Positions 34,696 through 43,910 of a stretch of DNA of 64,000 nt are shown piece by piece. The notes under the pieces are model-generated. The model ran no database searches, was not told the origin of the DNA, and saw only the letters and a program-made list of their open reading frames with translations. The translations under genes were made by a program, and so were the position numbers. This stretch comes from Streptomyces sp. NRRL WC-3605 (lineage in GTDB: Bacteria > Actinomycetota > Actinomycetes > Streptomycetales > Streptomycetaceae). The stretch is taken from NCBI RefSeq assembly GCF_001509795.1, contig NZ_LLZN01000037.1, positions 62,001 to 126,000 of the forward strand. Reading direction: 5' to 3'. How positions within the stretch are numbered: the stretch's first letter is position 1; the number at the start of each line of letters is the position of its first letter.

Positions 34696-35691
34696 ATGCT
34701 GCGGGTCCACTTCACCGCTGACGACCTCACACGCGTACGCGTCGCGGCCGCCCCCGATCCCCTGTGGGAGATCACCAATAGTTTCCAACTGCTGATCAGC
34801 AAGGACGCGCCGCTGCTGTTCGGGCAGTGGCGTAAGCTCGTGCGGCCGCGCATGGGGCGGGCCCACAGCCTGCTGGCCGCTCTGCTGCCTCCCAGGGGAT
34901 ACTCTCCGGACTTCCTCACCCCTGATCTGCAAGGTTTCTTCGATCTGGCGAGCGCGGTCGAGACCGTACTCGGAACGCCCCGGTTTCGGTTGCGTCGCGA
35001 TTTGGCTCTGCTTGCCGCCTCCACGCACCGATTACATCCGATGCCACCCTCGACTCGGGCGCTGGCAGAGGGCGAGCCCGCGGCGCTGCGCCGCCTGGGC
35101 GCTGCCCTGCAGGCTCAGCACCACAGCGCGCTCGCGCCGTTCTGGAACCAGATCTGGGCCCAGGTGGACGCCGACCGGGCGATACGGGCCCGGTCGGTGC
35201 TGGACGGGGGTACCGACGGTCTGCTGGAAGGGTTCCGTCCGGTTCTGCGCTGGCATCCGCCTATCCTGGAGGCCGACTACCCGGTCGAACGGAACGTGTA
35301 CCTGAGTGGGCGAGGACTGCTGCTCCAGCCGTCCTTCTTCTGCCTGCGCCGACCCGTCACGGTCGCCGACGACACGCTCACGCCCGTCCTGGTGTACCCG
35401 ATCGAGCACACGCTCGGCTGGGCCCTGCAGAGCACCGGCGCTGAGGGCGACGCATCCCTGGCCGCGCTCATCGGCCGGACCCGAGCCGCCATCCTGGAGA
35501 ACGTTGTCATGGGAGCGACGACCGGTGAACTCGCCATGCGCCTGGGTGTCTCCGGCGCGGCGGTCAGCCAGCACACGGCTGTCCTGCGCCAGGCCGGCCT
35601 CCTGGTCAGTGTGCGCCGCGGCAGGTATGTCCTGCACACCGGTACTGCCACGGGCCTCGCCCTTCTCGACGGCGTACGGCCTTCCGTTTAA
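34696..35691 (+). CDS. ArsR-like winged-helix transcriptional regulator
   Basis: A 331-residue protein. The C-terminal winged helix is clear (TTGELAMRLGVSGAAVSQHT then AVLRQAGLLVSVRRGRYVLH, about residues 275-315). The N-terminal 200 residues form a large unassigned domain typical of a Streptomyces regulator family that carries DUF5937-like sequence; that label is from memory. No metal-binding cysteines are evident, so an organic or cellular signal is more likely than a metal. The ATG is at 34696. It precedes three exported proteins and may control them, but no operator was identified. Confidence 0.75.
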   Translation: MLRVHFTADDLTRVRVAAAPDPLWEITNSFQLLISKDAPLLFGQWRKLVRPRMGRAHSLLAALLPPRGYSPDFLTPDLQGFFDLASAVETVLGTPRFRLRRDLALLAASTHRLHPMPPSTRALAEGEPAALRRLGAALQAQHHSALAPFWNQIWAQVDADRAIRARSVLDGGTDGLLEGFRPVLRWHPPILEADYPVERNVYLSGRGLLLQPSFFCLRRPVTVADDTLTPVLVYPIEHTLGWALQSTGAEGDASLAALIGRTRAAILENVVMGATTGELAMRLGVSGAAVSQHTAVLRQAGLLVSVRRGRYVLHTGTATGLALLDGVRPSV

Positions 35692-35772
35692 GGCACTGCT
35701 TCAGCGTGTGGCGCAGAAGGAGCCGGCAGGAACAGCCTCGGGGCACGCACCAACGACCAGGGGGTTCAACGA

Positions 35773-36279
35773 ATGCGCACAGCGCGTGCCCAGCGTTCCG
35801 TCCTCGGCGTCCTCGGCGCCCTCATACTGGCTCTGGCGGCCGTGTTTGCCGCCGGACCCGCCCAGGCTGTGTCGCCCTCGTCCGGCGCCGTAGCCGACCA
35901 GGCTCTCCTCATCGCCCCACCCGCCCCGTCGGACGCCCAGGCGGGCGCGTCCCTCGCCGCCGCGTCACCGGGGATCTCGCCGGCGGTCAACACCCAGCAT
36001 GTACCGGCGGGCGGCTCCTTCAGCTGCGGCGACGGCAACTTCTGCGCTGCAGTATGGGACCCGACCACGAGCGACTGGAAGATCTTCTTTCTTTTCGCCT
36101 GCCAGCGGTACTCCGTGTCGAACTGGCTCGGCGACGGTGCCTACTACAACCAGCAGACCGGCAACGCCACCGCAAGCATCTATGGTCAGAGCGGCAATCT
36201 CCTGGTCAGCGCCCCGGCTGACGGCGGCATCATCCACGACATCGACTGGGACGCCGTCTGGTCCATCCGAAACTGCTGA
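35773..36279 (+). CDS. exported small protein with four cysteines
   Basis: A 168-residue precursor. The signal peptide has a basic start and a hydrophobic core (VLGVLGALILALAAVFAAGP) with an AQA-V cleavage site near residue 32. The mature domain of about 90 residues has C85, C91, C110 and C168 and aromatic-rich segments (FFLFACQRYSVSNWLGDGAY), ending IRNC. Two disulfides are likely. I do not recognise the family; the fold could resemble small secreted crystallin- or inhibitor-like proteins. It sits upstream of the IS scar and of two other exported proteins. Confidence 0.65.
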   Translation: MRTARAQRSVLGVLGALILALAAVFAAGPAQAVSPSSGAVADQALLIAPPAPSDAQAGASLAAASPGISPAVNTQHVPAGGSFSCGDGNFCAAVWDPTTSDWKIFFLFACQRYSVSNWLGDGAYYNQQTGNATASIYGQSGNLLVSAPADGGIIHDIDWDAVWSIRNC

Positions 36280-36439
36280 CTGCTCTGCACATCTCGCCAG
36301 GGCATGGGGCGACCACCGCTCCGGACTCTCCTGCTCCTCTCACATCGATCCGGTTCTTGACAGGAGTGAGGCTCCTCCGAACTGGCGGCAATGACGGCGA
36401 GTTGGACAGACCTGCACAACGACGAAGCTCCTGGTGGAC

Positions 36440-36940
36440 GGGTTCTCGACCAAGACCACCCAGGTTCGCCAAGAGCTTCGTGTGCTCGTCTGCCCGTCCT
36501 CGATCGACTTGTCCACCCGCACACTGAGCTTCTTCAGAACGGCCACGATCGGGTGACGGACGTATCTGCCAGGCTGCCGCAGCTCAGAAGCCGGGTCGAC
36601 CGGTGAAAGCCACTCACCGCATGCTCTGGCCGCTGAAGAAGCTCTGCGATGCCTGGCCGGACGCCTGAAGATCAGGCATCGGGACATCGGGTCCCCGTGG
36701 CGACGGCTTCCCTGGCACGTATGGCCCTGCCAGAGCTCGCCCAATCGCGGTGCGGTGGCACCTACGCCCACCCCGCGGACGAGTTCGGCCGCGGAATCGC
36801 AGCGGTCTACCGCATACATGTGTGTGGCCGTCGAAGATTTTGGCCGCTCTCGCCTCGATCTTGACCGAAGCGATGAAGACCATCCGGACAAAGGCGCTTG
36901 TCATCTCCGATAGCTCAACCACCTCCGAAGATGGGTAATC
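36440..36940 (+). pseudogene. IS5-family transposase remnant (N-terminal half)
   Basis: Successive plus-strand frames read LRVLVCPSSIDLSTRTLSFF, then ALPELAQSRCGGTYAHPADE and FGRGIAAVYR, then LAALASILTEAMKTIRTKAL and VISD. These match in order the N-terminal helix-turn-helix half of a common Streptomyces IS5-type transposase (VLxCPSSIDLSSRTL, LAHLRCGDTYAQLA, ALAPTLTEAMKTIRTKAFVI). At least three frameshifts and missing catalytic acidic residues make it inactive. No terminal repeats were found. Confidence 0.6.
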
Positions 36941-37082
36941 CACCATGCACACCCCGCATCCACTGCATTCAACCGAAGCGGTCAAGGCCGACCTCACCTA
37001 CGCCTCCACCGAGATCGGAAACAATCCTGAGGTGGCGATGGCGTGTGGCGGCATCCTCCAGCTCACGAACCGGCATTGAGCC

Positions 37083-38246
37083 ATGGCCCGTTGGAGCAAG
37101 TGGCGTCTCATAGCCGCGCTGGGTGCGATGACCGTGGCCCTGATCGCGGCCATGCTGAGCCCGTCGGCGACCGCAGCGGCGCACGCAAAGTCATCCCCGC
37201 TGCGTGACGCAGCCACCGTCACAGTGCCGCCCGGTGTTACGGCAGGAGTGGCCGTTTTCGACCGGCAGACCGGAACCTTCACCGAACAACTCAACTCGAC
37301 CATGCAATTCCGGTCGGCCTCCCTGGTCAAGCTCCTGATCGCATTGGATTACCTCTACAACCGTGACCCGGCCCAAGAGATCCCGGCCAGTGACCGCGCC
37401 CAGCTGAACACAATGCTCCGCAGCAGTGACGACGGCGCAGCCAGTGACTTCTGGGTACGTAATGGCGGAGGCGCGATCGTCACCCGGATGTCCCGCCTGC
37501 TGAAACTCTCCGACACGAACCCCCCACCGGCCGGCCAGGAGGGCATGTGGGGCTACACGACCATGTCGGCTGCGGACACCGTGAAGATCTACCGCTATGT
37601 GCTGGACGAAGCAGCCACCCCCGTCCGCGACCTGATCATGGGCAATCTGAGGCAATCCACACGCTGCTCCACGACAGACCTCTTCGACCAGCACTTCGGT
37701 ATCGCAGGCGCCTTCGACCGGCCGTGGGCGGTGAAGCAGGGCTGGTCAGGCTTCGGCGGTCGTGAGAACGGAACGTGCCGCCCCGCCACGTCGGCCCGCA
37801 GCGGCAAAGCGCCGGCCATCAACGTCACGGACCCGGCGCTGCACACGACCGGGACCGTGGGCGCGGGCGACCGCTCCATCGTGGCCGTGTTCACCCTGCA
37901 TCCCACTGGCACCCCCTATGGCAAGGCGTACACCGACCTGGGCAGGCTGACGCGTTCGCTGACCGTTCCCGGCAGCGTGCGTCCAGCAGGGACGTGGTTC
38001 GGCACCTGGAGCTCCGGAGTGAACGTCCGCCCCAGCGCCTCCACCAACCCTGACGCGCTCCTCCAACTGCCGGCCGGCGTTGAGGTGTTGGTCGGCTGCC
38101 AAAAGGAGGGCCAGACCGTCTCGGTCCCCCCGTACACCAACCAGTGGTGGGCCTACCTGCCTCAGTACGGAGGCTATGTCACCAACATCTACATCAGCAG
38201 TCCAGACAATCAACTGCCCGGCGTACCGGTATGCGGTGAGCAGTGA
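37083..38246 (+). CDS. exported serine hydrolase (class A beta-lactamase-like) with C-terminal SH3-like domain
   Basis: A 387-residue precursor with a signal peptide (residues 1 to about 34, SATAAAHA end). The catalytic domain has S80-x-x-K83 in FRSASLVKLL, a second motif SSDDGAAS (114-121) at the SDN position, and KQGWSG (from residue 218) at the KTG position. This pattern indicates a penicillin-binding or beta-lactamase-like serine hydrolase with degenerate second and third boxes, rather than a proven beta-lactamase. Residues about 300-385 resemble a bacterial SH3 domain (VNVRPSAS... LPAGVEVLVGC), suggesting cell-wall binding. It probably acts on peptidoglycan outside the cell. No strong ribosome site is visible. 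Confidence 0.75.
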   Translation: MARWSKWRLIAALGAMTVALIAAMLSPSATAAAHAKSSPLRDAATVTVPPGVTAGVAVFDRQTGTFTEQLNSTMQFRSASLVKLLIALDYLYNRDPAQEIPASDRAQLNTMLRSSDDGAASDFWVRNGGGAIVTRMSRLLKLSDTNPPPAGQEGMWGYTTMSAADTVKIYRYVLDEAATPVRDLIMGNLRQSTRCSTTDLFDQHFGIAGAFDRPWAVKQGWSGFGGRENGTCRPATSARSGKAPAINVTDPALHTTGTVGAGDRSIVAVFTLHPTGTPYGKAYTDLGRLTRSLTVPGSVRPAGTWFGTWSSGVNVRPSASTNPDALLQLPAGVEVLVGCQKEGQTVSVPPYTNQWWAYLPQYGGYVTNIYISSPDNQLPGVPVCGEQ

Positions 38247-38340
38247 CGTCCACGTCGGCACGGGGACGGTGGACAAGTGCCGGACCGCCGCACGGCACCT
38301 TCGGCCGAGTCCGGAAATTGGTGAGAATCGGATAGGTGGA

Positions 38341-38742
38341 ATGAACAGGATCAGTAAGCGTCTCTCCCTCTGCCTGGCAGCTCTCGCTCTGACGGTGGGT
38401 GGTGTGATTGCCGCTCCCACGGCCGGTGCCGCCTCGGCTGCAGACTGCGCGGTTCGGGTGAGCGACAGCCGACTGTGGTGCGAAAACGGAGCGCCGGCCA
38501 TCCTGCGCCAAGGCGCCTATCACGAGGCGCCCATCACAGGGCAACTGCTGTCGACGTACAGCTGGTTCGACTGCTGGACCAGCGGCGGACTGCACGGAGG
38601 CAACAACACCACCTGGTACCACACCTTCGGCGACTGGATCGCTCCCGGCTACGACGGGTGGGGCTACGTCCCAGCGGACTGGGTGTACACAACAGGCTCG
38701 TTCGACGCCGACCCCAGCGCACACGGTCTGCGGCACTGCTGA
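38341..38742 (+). CDS. exported small SH3-like protein with four cysteines
   Basis: A 133-residue precursor. The signal peptide is LSLCLAALALTVGGVIAAPT with cleavage near residue 33. The mature part has C36, C47, C78 and C133 and an SH3-like core (TTWYHTFGDWIAPGYDGWGY then VPADWVYTTGSF). It ends RHC, in the same way the exported protein at 35773 ends RNC. It starts 94 bp after the serine hydrolase, so the two may be co-transcribed and both act at the cell wall. A perfect 38-bp palindrome follows its stop. Confidence 0.7.
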   Translation: MNRISKRLSLCLAALALTVGGVIAAPTAGAASAADCAVRVSDSRLWCENGAPAILRQGAYHEAPITGQLLSTYSWFDCWTSGGLHGGNNTTWYHTFGDWIAPGYDGWGYVPADWVYTTGSFDADPSAHGLRHC

Positions 38743-38761
38743 GAGTCACGGGACCGCTCTT

Positions 38762-38799
38762 CGATGTCACCGGTCTCGTCGACGAGACCGGTGACATCG
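38762..38799. terminator. 38-bp perfect palindrome, probable terminator
   Basis: CGATGTCACCGGTCTCGTC (38762-38780) is followed without any spacer by its exact reverse complement (38781-38799). It starts 20 bp after the stop codon of the exported SH3-like protein. It can form a 17-bp hairpin with a minimal loop. The absence of any spacer is unusual for a terminator. Confidence 0.6.
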
Positions 38800-38836
38800 T
38801 CCCTATGACGCCCGGCATCGGCCCACCATTTGGGGC

Positions 38837-39715
38837 TACGGTCCGGCGGAGGGCGGGAAGGCGAACGGCGGGGTGCGGTCGGTGAGCAGGCGCACCACGA
38901 ACTTGCCGGTGCCACAGTCGGGGCGAGGAGCACGACGGGGCGCGGGTCATCGGCGGTGGCCGTCGCGCCGAATCCGAGCCAGTGCTCGGCCAGCACCCAC
39001 CCACGCAGCTCCAGCAGCCCGCCCTCCCCGCCGATAGGGAGCCCACCCTCCCCGCCCACCGGCGGACCGTCGGGCCCCCTGCCGCCCTCGCCCTGACGAC
39101 CCAGGCACGTACCGGCAGACCCGCCCCGTCGACCACGTGCGCAGCGACGCGCTCCAGCTCGGTCAGATCCTCCGCGTCACTGGGCACACAGACATGCCCT
39201 GCCCCATGAATGGGCAGCGGGCAGTGCAATTCGGGCGCGCGCCAGGCGTCGTGCAGACGGGCGCGCAGAGCTGAGGCGTCCACGTGGCCAAGTGAACAGC
39301 AAGGCACTGACTTGGAGCCTTTTCAACCTGCTCGCGAATGGCGCGACCGTTTATGCGTTCGGCAGGTCGCGGCAACGGTGACCTGGGCGGTCCAGGACCC
39401 GGGTTCCCGGGGCGGATCCCAGGTCACGTCGACGCGTACTTCGTGGCAGTCGTGTGCAAGTTCCACCACCATGGCCGCCGCGGCGGCCGTGCCTCGGCTG
39501 GGCCGGCGTTGACCGGAACGTCGGCAAGGCGCCCGCAGAGCATCCGTCCTTCGACGGCGAGCACACTGTGGCGCCGGCCTTCGGGCGTCGCCAGCAGGAT
39601 GATGCCCTTCGGCATGCCAAAGGCAGGTCGCCTCTTCGTCTCCTCGGCGCCTGCGCACCGCGCCGACGCAGGACACCCAGCTCCGACAGCTCATCCCGAA
39701 CCGGCATTAGCACGC
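38837..39715 (-). pseudogene. decayed gene or genes of unknown family
   Basis: Minus-strand frames give protein-like pieces in sequence: VRDELSELGVLRRRGA, MPKGIILLATPEGRRHSVLA then VEGRMLCGRLADVPVN, MVVELAHDCHEVRVDVTWDP, ALRARLHDAWRAPELHCPLP then CVPSDAEDLTELERVAAHVV, LLELRGWVLAEHWLGFGATA and GKFVVRLLTDRTPPFAFPPS. Each is in a different frame, so the region looks like frameshifted former coding sequence. I cannot name a family. The remaining stretch 39716-39990 holds the ABC gene leader with a GGGGG site near 39964. Confidence 0.35.
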
Positions 39716-39990
39716 CGTCGGCTGGGGGGCGTCACCCCGACGCCCTGCAGCCGCACTGCCGCCGCGAAATCTCCCTCCGCGGAAGCCGCTGTCGGCGATT
39801 CGGCCAATCGCCCCCTGCGCAGCCCTGTTGTGGGGCCCGGGTCCGTGCATCTTCCATGTGCCCGCACCCGCTGCGTTTCGGGAAATCCGAAGCGACTCAA
39901 ATACACCAGTTCGATATCTCGGTGTGGTCGTTGAGCCTCACGACGACGCCGGACGACTGTCTAGGGGGACCCGCCTTGACCTCAGCCGCG

Positions 39991-41865
39991 ATGAACGAAC
40001 AGCGGAAGACCGTACCTCCGCCGCCCCCGCCAGCGGAGATCACGTACAGCGGGCAGTACTCCGTCAATCCGCTCGCCGAGGTCTCCTTCCGGCGGATGTG
40101 TGCCCAGATCCCGGCCGTCCTGGGCCGGATCGCGCGGCTGTCGTGGCGAACCGACCGGCAGGCTGTGCAGCTCTTGCTCGGCTGCCAGGTGGTCACAGGT
40201 GTCTCTGCCGCCGTTCTGCTGGCCGCCACGGCCCACGCCATGGCACCGATCCTCGGGGACGGCACCGCACGCGAGCGGCTACACGGCGCCCTGCCGGCGC
40301 TGCTCGTGGTGGCGCTCACCGCCGCGTTGGCACGCGCGGCGGTGGCGGTCGCCGCGTACGCCGAGCGGCGGATCACTCCGCGGCTGACCACGGAGACGGA
40401 CACCGCGCTGGTCGAGGCGGTGTGCCGAGTAGAGGCCTCGGCCTACGCGGAGGACGGCTTCTCGGATCGGCATGAGGCGGCCGAGATGGGGGTGATCCGC
40501 ACGCATGTCATGGTCACCGACGCGCAGCGGTTCCTGTCCGCGCTGATCCGCATGGTCACCGCCAGCGGCGTCCTGTCGGTGCTGAACCCGTGGATGTTGC
40601 CACCGCTCCTGCTCGCGGTGCTGCCCGCCGGCGTCGGCGCGGTGCTCACCGCCCGGGTCGACTACGAGATCCACTACGCGAACATCGCCGACCGCAACGT
40701 GCGCGGCATGATGCGCTGGTGGGCGACCGAGTCGAAGTACGGCGACGAGGTCCGCGCCAACTCGATGACCGACTACCTCATCTTCTGGTACCGGGCTCTG
40801 TCCGACCGGTGCGACCGGCGCACCCTGGCCGCCGCGCCGCGGACCCTGCGGATCGCCTTGCTCTCCGCCCTGGTCGGCGGTGTCTTCCTCGTCGCGACCT
40901 GGGGGGCGTTGGCGTGGCTGGCGGTCTCCGGCCGGGTCGAGCTCGCGGTCGCGGCGACGGCGGTCATCGCCGTGCAGACCACGCTCGCCGCGCTGTCCCA
41001 GGTGGTCATCAACGGCGCCGCGGTCTTCCACACCAGCCTGTTTCTCAGTGACATGCAGGCCTTCCTCGAAGATGCCGCAGCCCGCGCCCCCGAGCGCGGC
41101 CCCCACTCGCATGCCACACCGACCGAGGAGATCCGGCTCCATGAGGTCGTATACCAGTACCCCGGCAAGGACAAGCCCGCCGTGAACGGTGTCTCGCTCG
41201 CGCTGCGGCGTGGCCAGATCCTCGCGATCGTCGGTGCAAACGGGTCAGGGAAGTCCACGCTCACCCGGCTGCTGACCGGGATCTACCTGCCCGACAAGGG
41301 AACGGTCACGTGGAACGGCACCGACTTGGCCGAGATTGACCCCGCCACGGTGTGGGCGAGCACCGGCCTGGTGCCGCAGATCTTCGCCCAGTGGCCGCTG
41401 CGGGTCCGCGAGAACGTCACCCTCGGCCAGCCCCGCACCCACGACGACACCCTTGTATGGGAGGCCGTCGACGCGGTAGGCCTGCGCGAGGCCGTCGAGG
41501 ACCTCCCCGCCGGTCTCGACACCCTCCTGGCTCGCGACGTCTTCGGCGGCTCGGAACTCTCCGGCGGGCAGTGGCAGCGCATCGCCTGTTCAAGGGCCTT
41601 GTACAGGCGCCCGGGACTGCTGATCCTCGACGAGCCCACCTCCCAGATGGACCCCCGCGGCGAGCACCAGATCTTCGAGCAGATCAAGGCCATCGCTGCG
41701 GACCGCATCACGATCGTGGTCACGCACCGCCTGGAGAACACCAAGATCGCCGACCACATCATCGTGATGGAGGACGGCCGAATCACCGAACAGGGCAGGT
41801 ACGACGACCTCATCCACGCCGGCGGCACCTTCGCCGAACTGCTGGAACTCTCCCAGGACCGCTGA
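39991..41865 (+). CDS. ABC transporter, fused membrane and ATPase domains
   Basis: A 624-residue half-transporter of exporter type. The N-terminal part has about six membrane helices between residues 60 and 340. The ATPase domain starts near residue 380, with Walker A GANGSGKST (about 415), signature LSGGQWQR (about 522), Walker B LLILDEPTSQMD (about 542) and H-loop VTHRL (about 576). It should dimerise to export a small molecule, lipid or peptide; no peptidase domain is present. ATG 39991 was chosen. A TTG at 39976 lies better behind the AGGGGG at 39963-39968 and may be the true start. A triple-Nudix gene follows 78 bp later, suggesting a shared function. Confidence 0.88.
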   Translation: MNEQRKTVPPPPPPAEITYSGQYSVNPLAEVSFRRMCAQIPAVLGRIARLSWRTDRQAVQLLLGCQVVTGVSAAVLLAATAHAMAPILGDGTARERLHGALPALLVVALTAALARAAVAVAAYAERRITPRLTTETDTALVEAVCRVEASAYAEDGFSDRHEAAEMGVIRTHVMVTDAQRFLSALIRMVTASGVLSVLNPWMLPPLLLAVLPAGVGAVLTARVDYEIHYANIADRNVRGMMRWWATESKYGDEVRANSMTDYLIFWYRALSDRCDRRTLAAAPRTLRIALLSALVGGVFLVATWGALAWLAVSGRVELAVAATAVIAVQTTLAALSQVVINGAAVFHTSLFLSDMQAFLEDAAARAPERGPHSHATPTEEIRLHEVVYQYPGKDKPAVNGVSLALRRGQILAIVGANGSGKSTLTRLLTGIYLPDKGTVTWNGTDLAEIDPATVWASTGLVPQIFAQWPLRVRENVTLGQPRTHDDTLVWEAVDAVGLREAVEDLPAGLDTLLARDVFGGSELSGGQWQRIACSRALYRRPGLLILDEPTSQMDPRGEHQIFEQIKAIAADRITIVVTHRLENTKIADHIIVMEDGRITEQGRYDDLIHAGGTFAELLELSQDR

Positions 41866-41943
41866 CAGTCGAGCCGTCCATGTCCGTGCCCGGCCCGAGC
41901 CGGCTCCGCGTGACCCACCCGTCCCCTCAGCGCCGAGGTTCTG

Positions 41944-43419
41944 ATGTCGCCCTCCCTTTCTCACATCCTTACCGTGGTCACCTCCTACCTTGACCGGAAT
42001 CCCGGCGAACGAGACGCCCTGGCCGGCCTGCTGGCGGCTCTGGACGCCAGCGCCGAGCCGACCAACCGCGCCACCCTTCCTGCCCACATCACGTGCAGCG
42101 CGGTGGTGATCGACCGGCACCGGCGGGTCCTGCACATCCGTCACGAGGCGAGCGGAGGACTGCTGCTCGCCCCCGGCGGGCACGTCAAGGCGGACGACGA
42201 CACTCTCCTGGCCGCAGCCGTGCGCGAGGTCAAGGAGGAGGCCGGAATCCCAGCCTCGGCCCTCGTCCTGACGCCCGAGCTCCGGGACGAGCCGATCGAC
42301 ATCGACGTCCACGCCAAAGACCCCAACCCGGCACGAGGTGAAGCGGCTCACCGGCACTACGACGTGCGCTTCGTCTTCTACCTCGCAGACGGCGCACCCG
42401 AGTTCGCGCCGCAAGCCGAGGAGGTCACGGGACGGGCTTGGCTGCCGTTCGACGAAGTGTCCTCCCCGACGCTGCGCGAGAAACTTGGCGACGCAGCTCT
42501 GGACGGGGTGATCGTTGCGGTGAACGCTTCCGCGATCATCCACGACGGCAACGGCCGGTACTTGCTGCACCTACGGGACGCCAACAAGCCGTGGATCTGG
42601 GAGCCCGGGTGCTGGTCGCTGCTCGGCGGCGGCCGGGAGCCGCAGGACCGTACCCTGCTGGACACGGTTCGTCGGGAGCTGCGCGAGGAGGCCGGCCTGA
42701 CGGTCGCGGACCTGGAGCCGTACGCGGTTGAGCAGGTCACCGGCACCCACGGAACAAGGGTGCCGATCCAGCTGTTCACCGGCCTCTGGAACGGCGACCC
42801 GGCCCGTCTGCCGCTCACCGAGGGTGTGATGCTCGCCTGGGTGCGGCCCGAGAAGTTCCCGCACATGACGATGCTGCCCTCGACCCGGGAACTGCTGGAG
42901 CGGCACCTCGTCGATCATCCACTGCCCGCCGACGGTCCGACGGCGCCCGCAGGGACCGCGCGGGCGGAGGCGCCGTCCGGAACCGTGCTGAACGTGGTCG
43001 GTGTCCACCTCTACCTTGAGCGGGACGGCCAGGTCCTGCTGGGCCTGCGGCATCCCGACTCGGCGTACGCGGGCGGGTCCTGGCACGTGCTGGCGGGCCA
43101 CTGCGAGGCGGAGGCCGCGAGTGCCTGCCTCGTGCGGGAGGCAGACGAAGAGGCAGGACTGGTCATCGACCTGGCCGACGTCGAGCTCGTCCACACCGTG
43201 CACATGCGAGAACAGCCCACGGAACCGCCCCGCGTCCAGCTCTTCTTCCGCGCCCGCCGCTGGGAGGGTGAGCCGAAGCTGCGGGAGCCCGACAAGTGCG
43301 TGTCCTGGCGGTGGTGGAGCGTCAAGGACCTCCCCGAGCCGATCGTCCCCTACACGCGAACGGCCATCGAGGGCATCCGGGCCAGCCGGACCTACACGGA
43401 GCTGGGGTGGGGGCGGTGA
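41944..43419 (+). CDS. triple Nudix-domain hydrolase
   Basis: A 491-residue protein with three consecutive Nudix domains: about residues 48-175, 185-310 and 340-480. Nudix boxes read GGHVKADDDTLLAAAVREVK then EEAGI, next GGGREPQDRTLLDTVRREL then REEAGL, and last AGHCEAEAASACLVREADEE then AGL. All keep RExxEE; the first glycine and the first glutamate of the box vary. Such enzymes hydrolyse nucleoside diphosphates linked to other groups. Three domains in one chain are unusual; most members have one. A GAGG site precedes the ATG. The stop overlaps a GTG frame, and the ABC transporter is upstream. Confidence 0.85.
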   Translation: MSPSLSHILTVVTSYLDRNPGERDALAGLLAALDASAEPTNRATLPAHITCSAVVIDRHRRVLHIRHEASGGLLLAPGGHVKADDDTLLAAAVREVKEEAGIPASALVLTPELRDEPIDIDVHAKDPNPARGEAAHRHYDVRFVFYLADGAPEFAPQAEEVTGRAWLPFDEVSSPTLREKLGDAALDGVIVAVNASAIIHDGNGRYLLHLRDANKPWIWEPGCWSLLGGGREPQDRTLLDTVRRELREEAGLTVADLEPYAVEQVTGTHGTRVPIQLFTGLWNGDPARLPLTEGVMLAWVRPEKFPHMTMLPSTRELLERHLVDHPLPADGPTAPAGTARAEAPSGTVLNVVGVHLYLERDGQVLLGLRHPDSAYAGGSWHVLAGHCEAEAASACLVREADEEAGLVIDLADVELVHTVHMREQPTEPPRVQLFFRARRWEGEPKLREPDKCVSWRWWSVKDLPEPIVPYTRTAIEGIRASRTYTELGWGR

Positions 43420-43760
43420 CCACGTTCGACTCGGTGGGCGCCGCGTACGCCGCCCACTCCGACAGCGCGCGAGGCAGCCTGCGGCACGACCTGGTGGAAC
43501 GCCGACTTCTTGCCGAACTCCCGGCCGCACCCCGTCTGGTGGCCGCCGATGCGGAGCTGCGGGCCGCCGTGATCAGCGCGGTGGGAGGCCGGTCCCTGGA
43601 CGGCGCCGCGTACCCGCCCGAGAAGCAGCGCCGGAGCTACGGCATCCCCAAGCCTGGCGGACGGCACCGGGCGATGCCGGATGTCGAGGTCACCGCTCAG
43701 GTGTTGATCCGCCTCCTGGATGACGGGTGCGCGACCGGCCGGTGCGAGCACGCTGCTTGA
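43416..43760 (+). pseudogene. chimeric frame: methyltransferase start joined to exonuclease end
   Basis: The 114-codon frame starts at a GTG overlapping the Nudix stop (GTGA). The first 37 residues (VTTFDSVGAAYAAHSDSARG, then LRHDLVERRLLAELPAAP) match the opening of SAM-dependent methyltransferases, but the SAM-binding glycine motif is absent. The rest ends RRSYGIPKPGGRHRAMPDVE and VTAQVLIRLLDDG, the C-terminal end of a DEDDh-type 3'-5' exonuclease. The two parts seem to have been joined by a deletion. It may still be translated, but neither activity is possible. Confidence 0.5.
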
Positions 43761-43815
43761 GCTGGACATGGCCGCCGGATTGCAGCCCACCCAGCCGCCC
43801 CCGACTCCGGACGCG

Positions 43816-43832
43816 GAACAGGGGCCCTGTTC
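43816..43832. repeat. short palindrome before the PIG-L gene
   Basis: GAACAGGG-G-CCCTGTTC, a 17-bp palindrome in the 150-bp gap after the chimeric frame. It may be a weak terminator or an operator for the PIG-L gene. Confidence 0.35.
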
Positions 43833-43910
43833 TGACCGGCGGCCCGCCGTAAGGAGACATCGCGCGGCCGACACCATCCCGGAATCACACCCCTAAGGAG
43901 ACTTTTCACT

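Noticed and set aside
37083..38246. True beta-lactamase
   Set aside because: The SxxK box is present but the SDN and KTG boxes are altered and a wall-binding SH3-like domain is attached; resistance cannot be inferred.
39454..39990. Long N-terminal extension of the ABC transporter
   Set aside because: The sequence upstream of ATG 39991 (or TTG 39976) is Arg/Pro-rich and antisense to a decayed gene; transporters of this type start close to the chosen codon.
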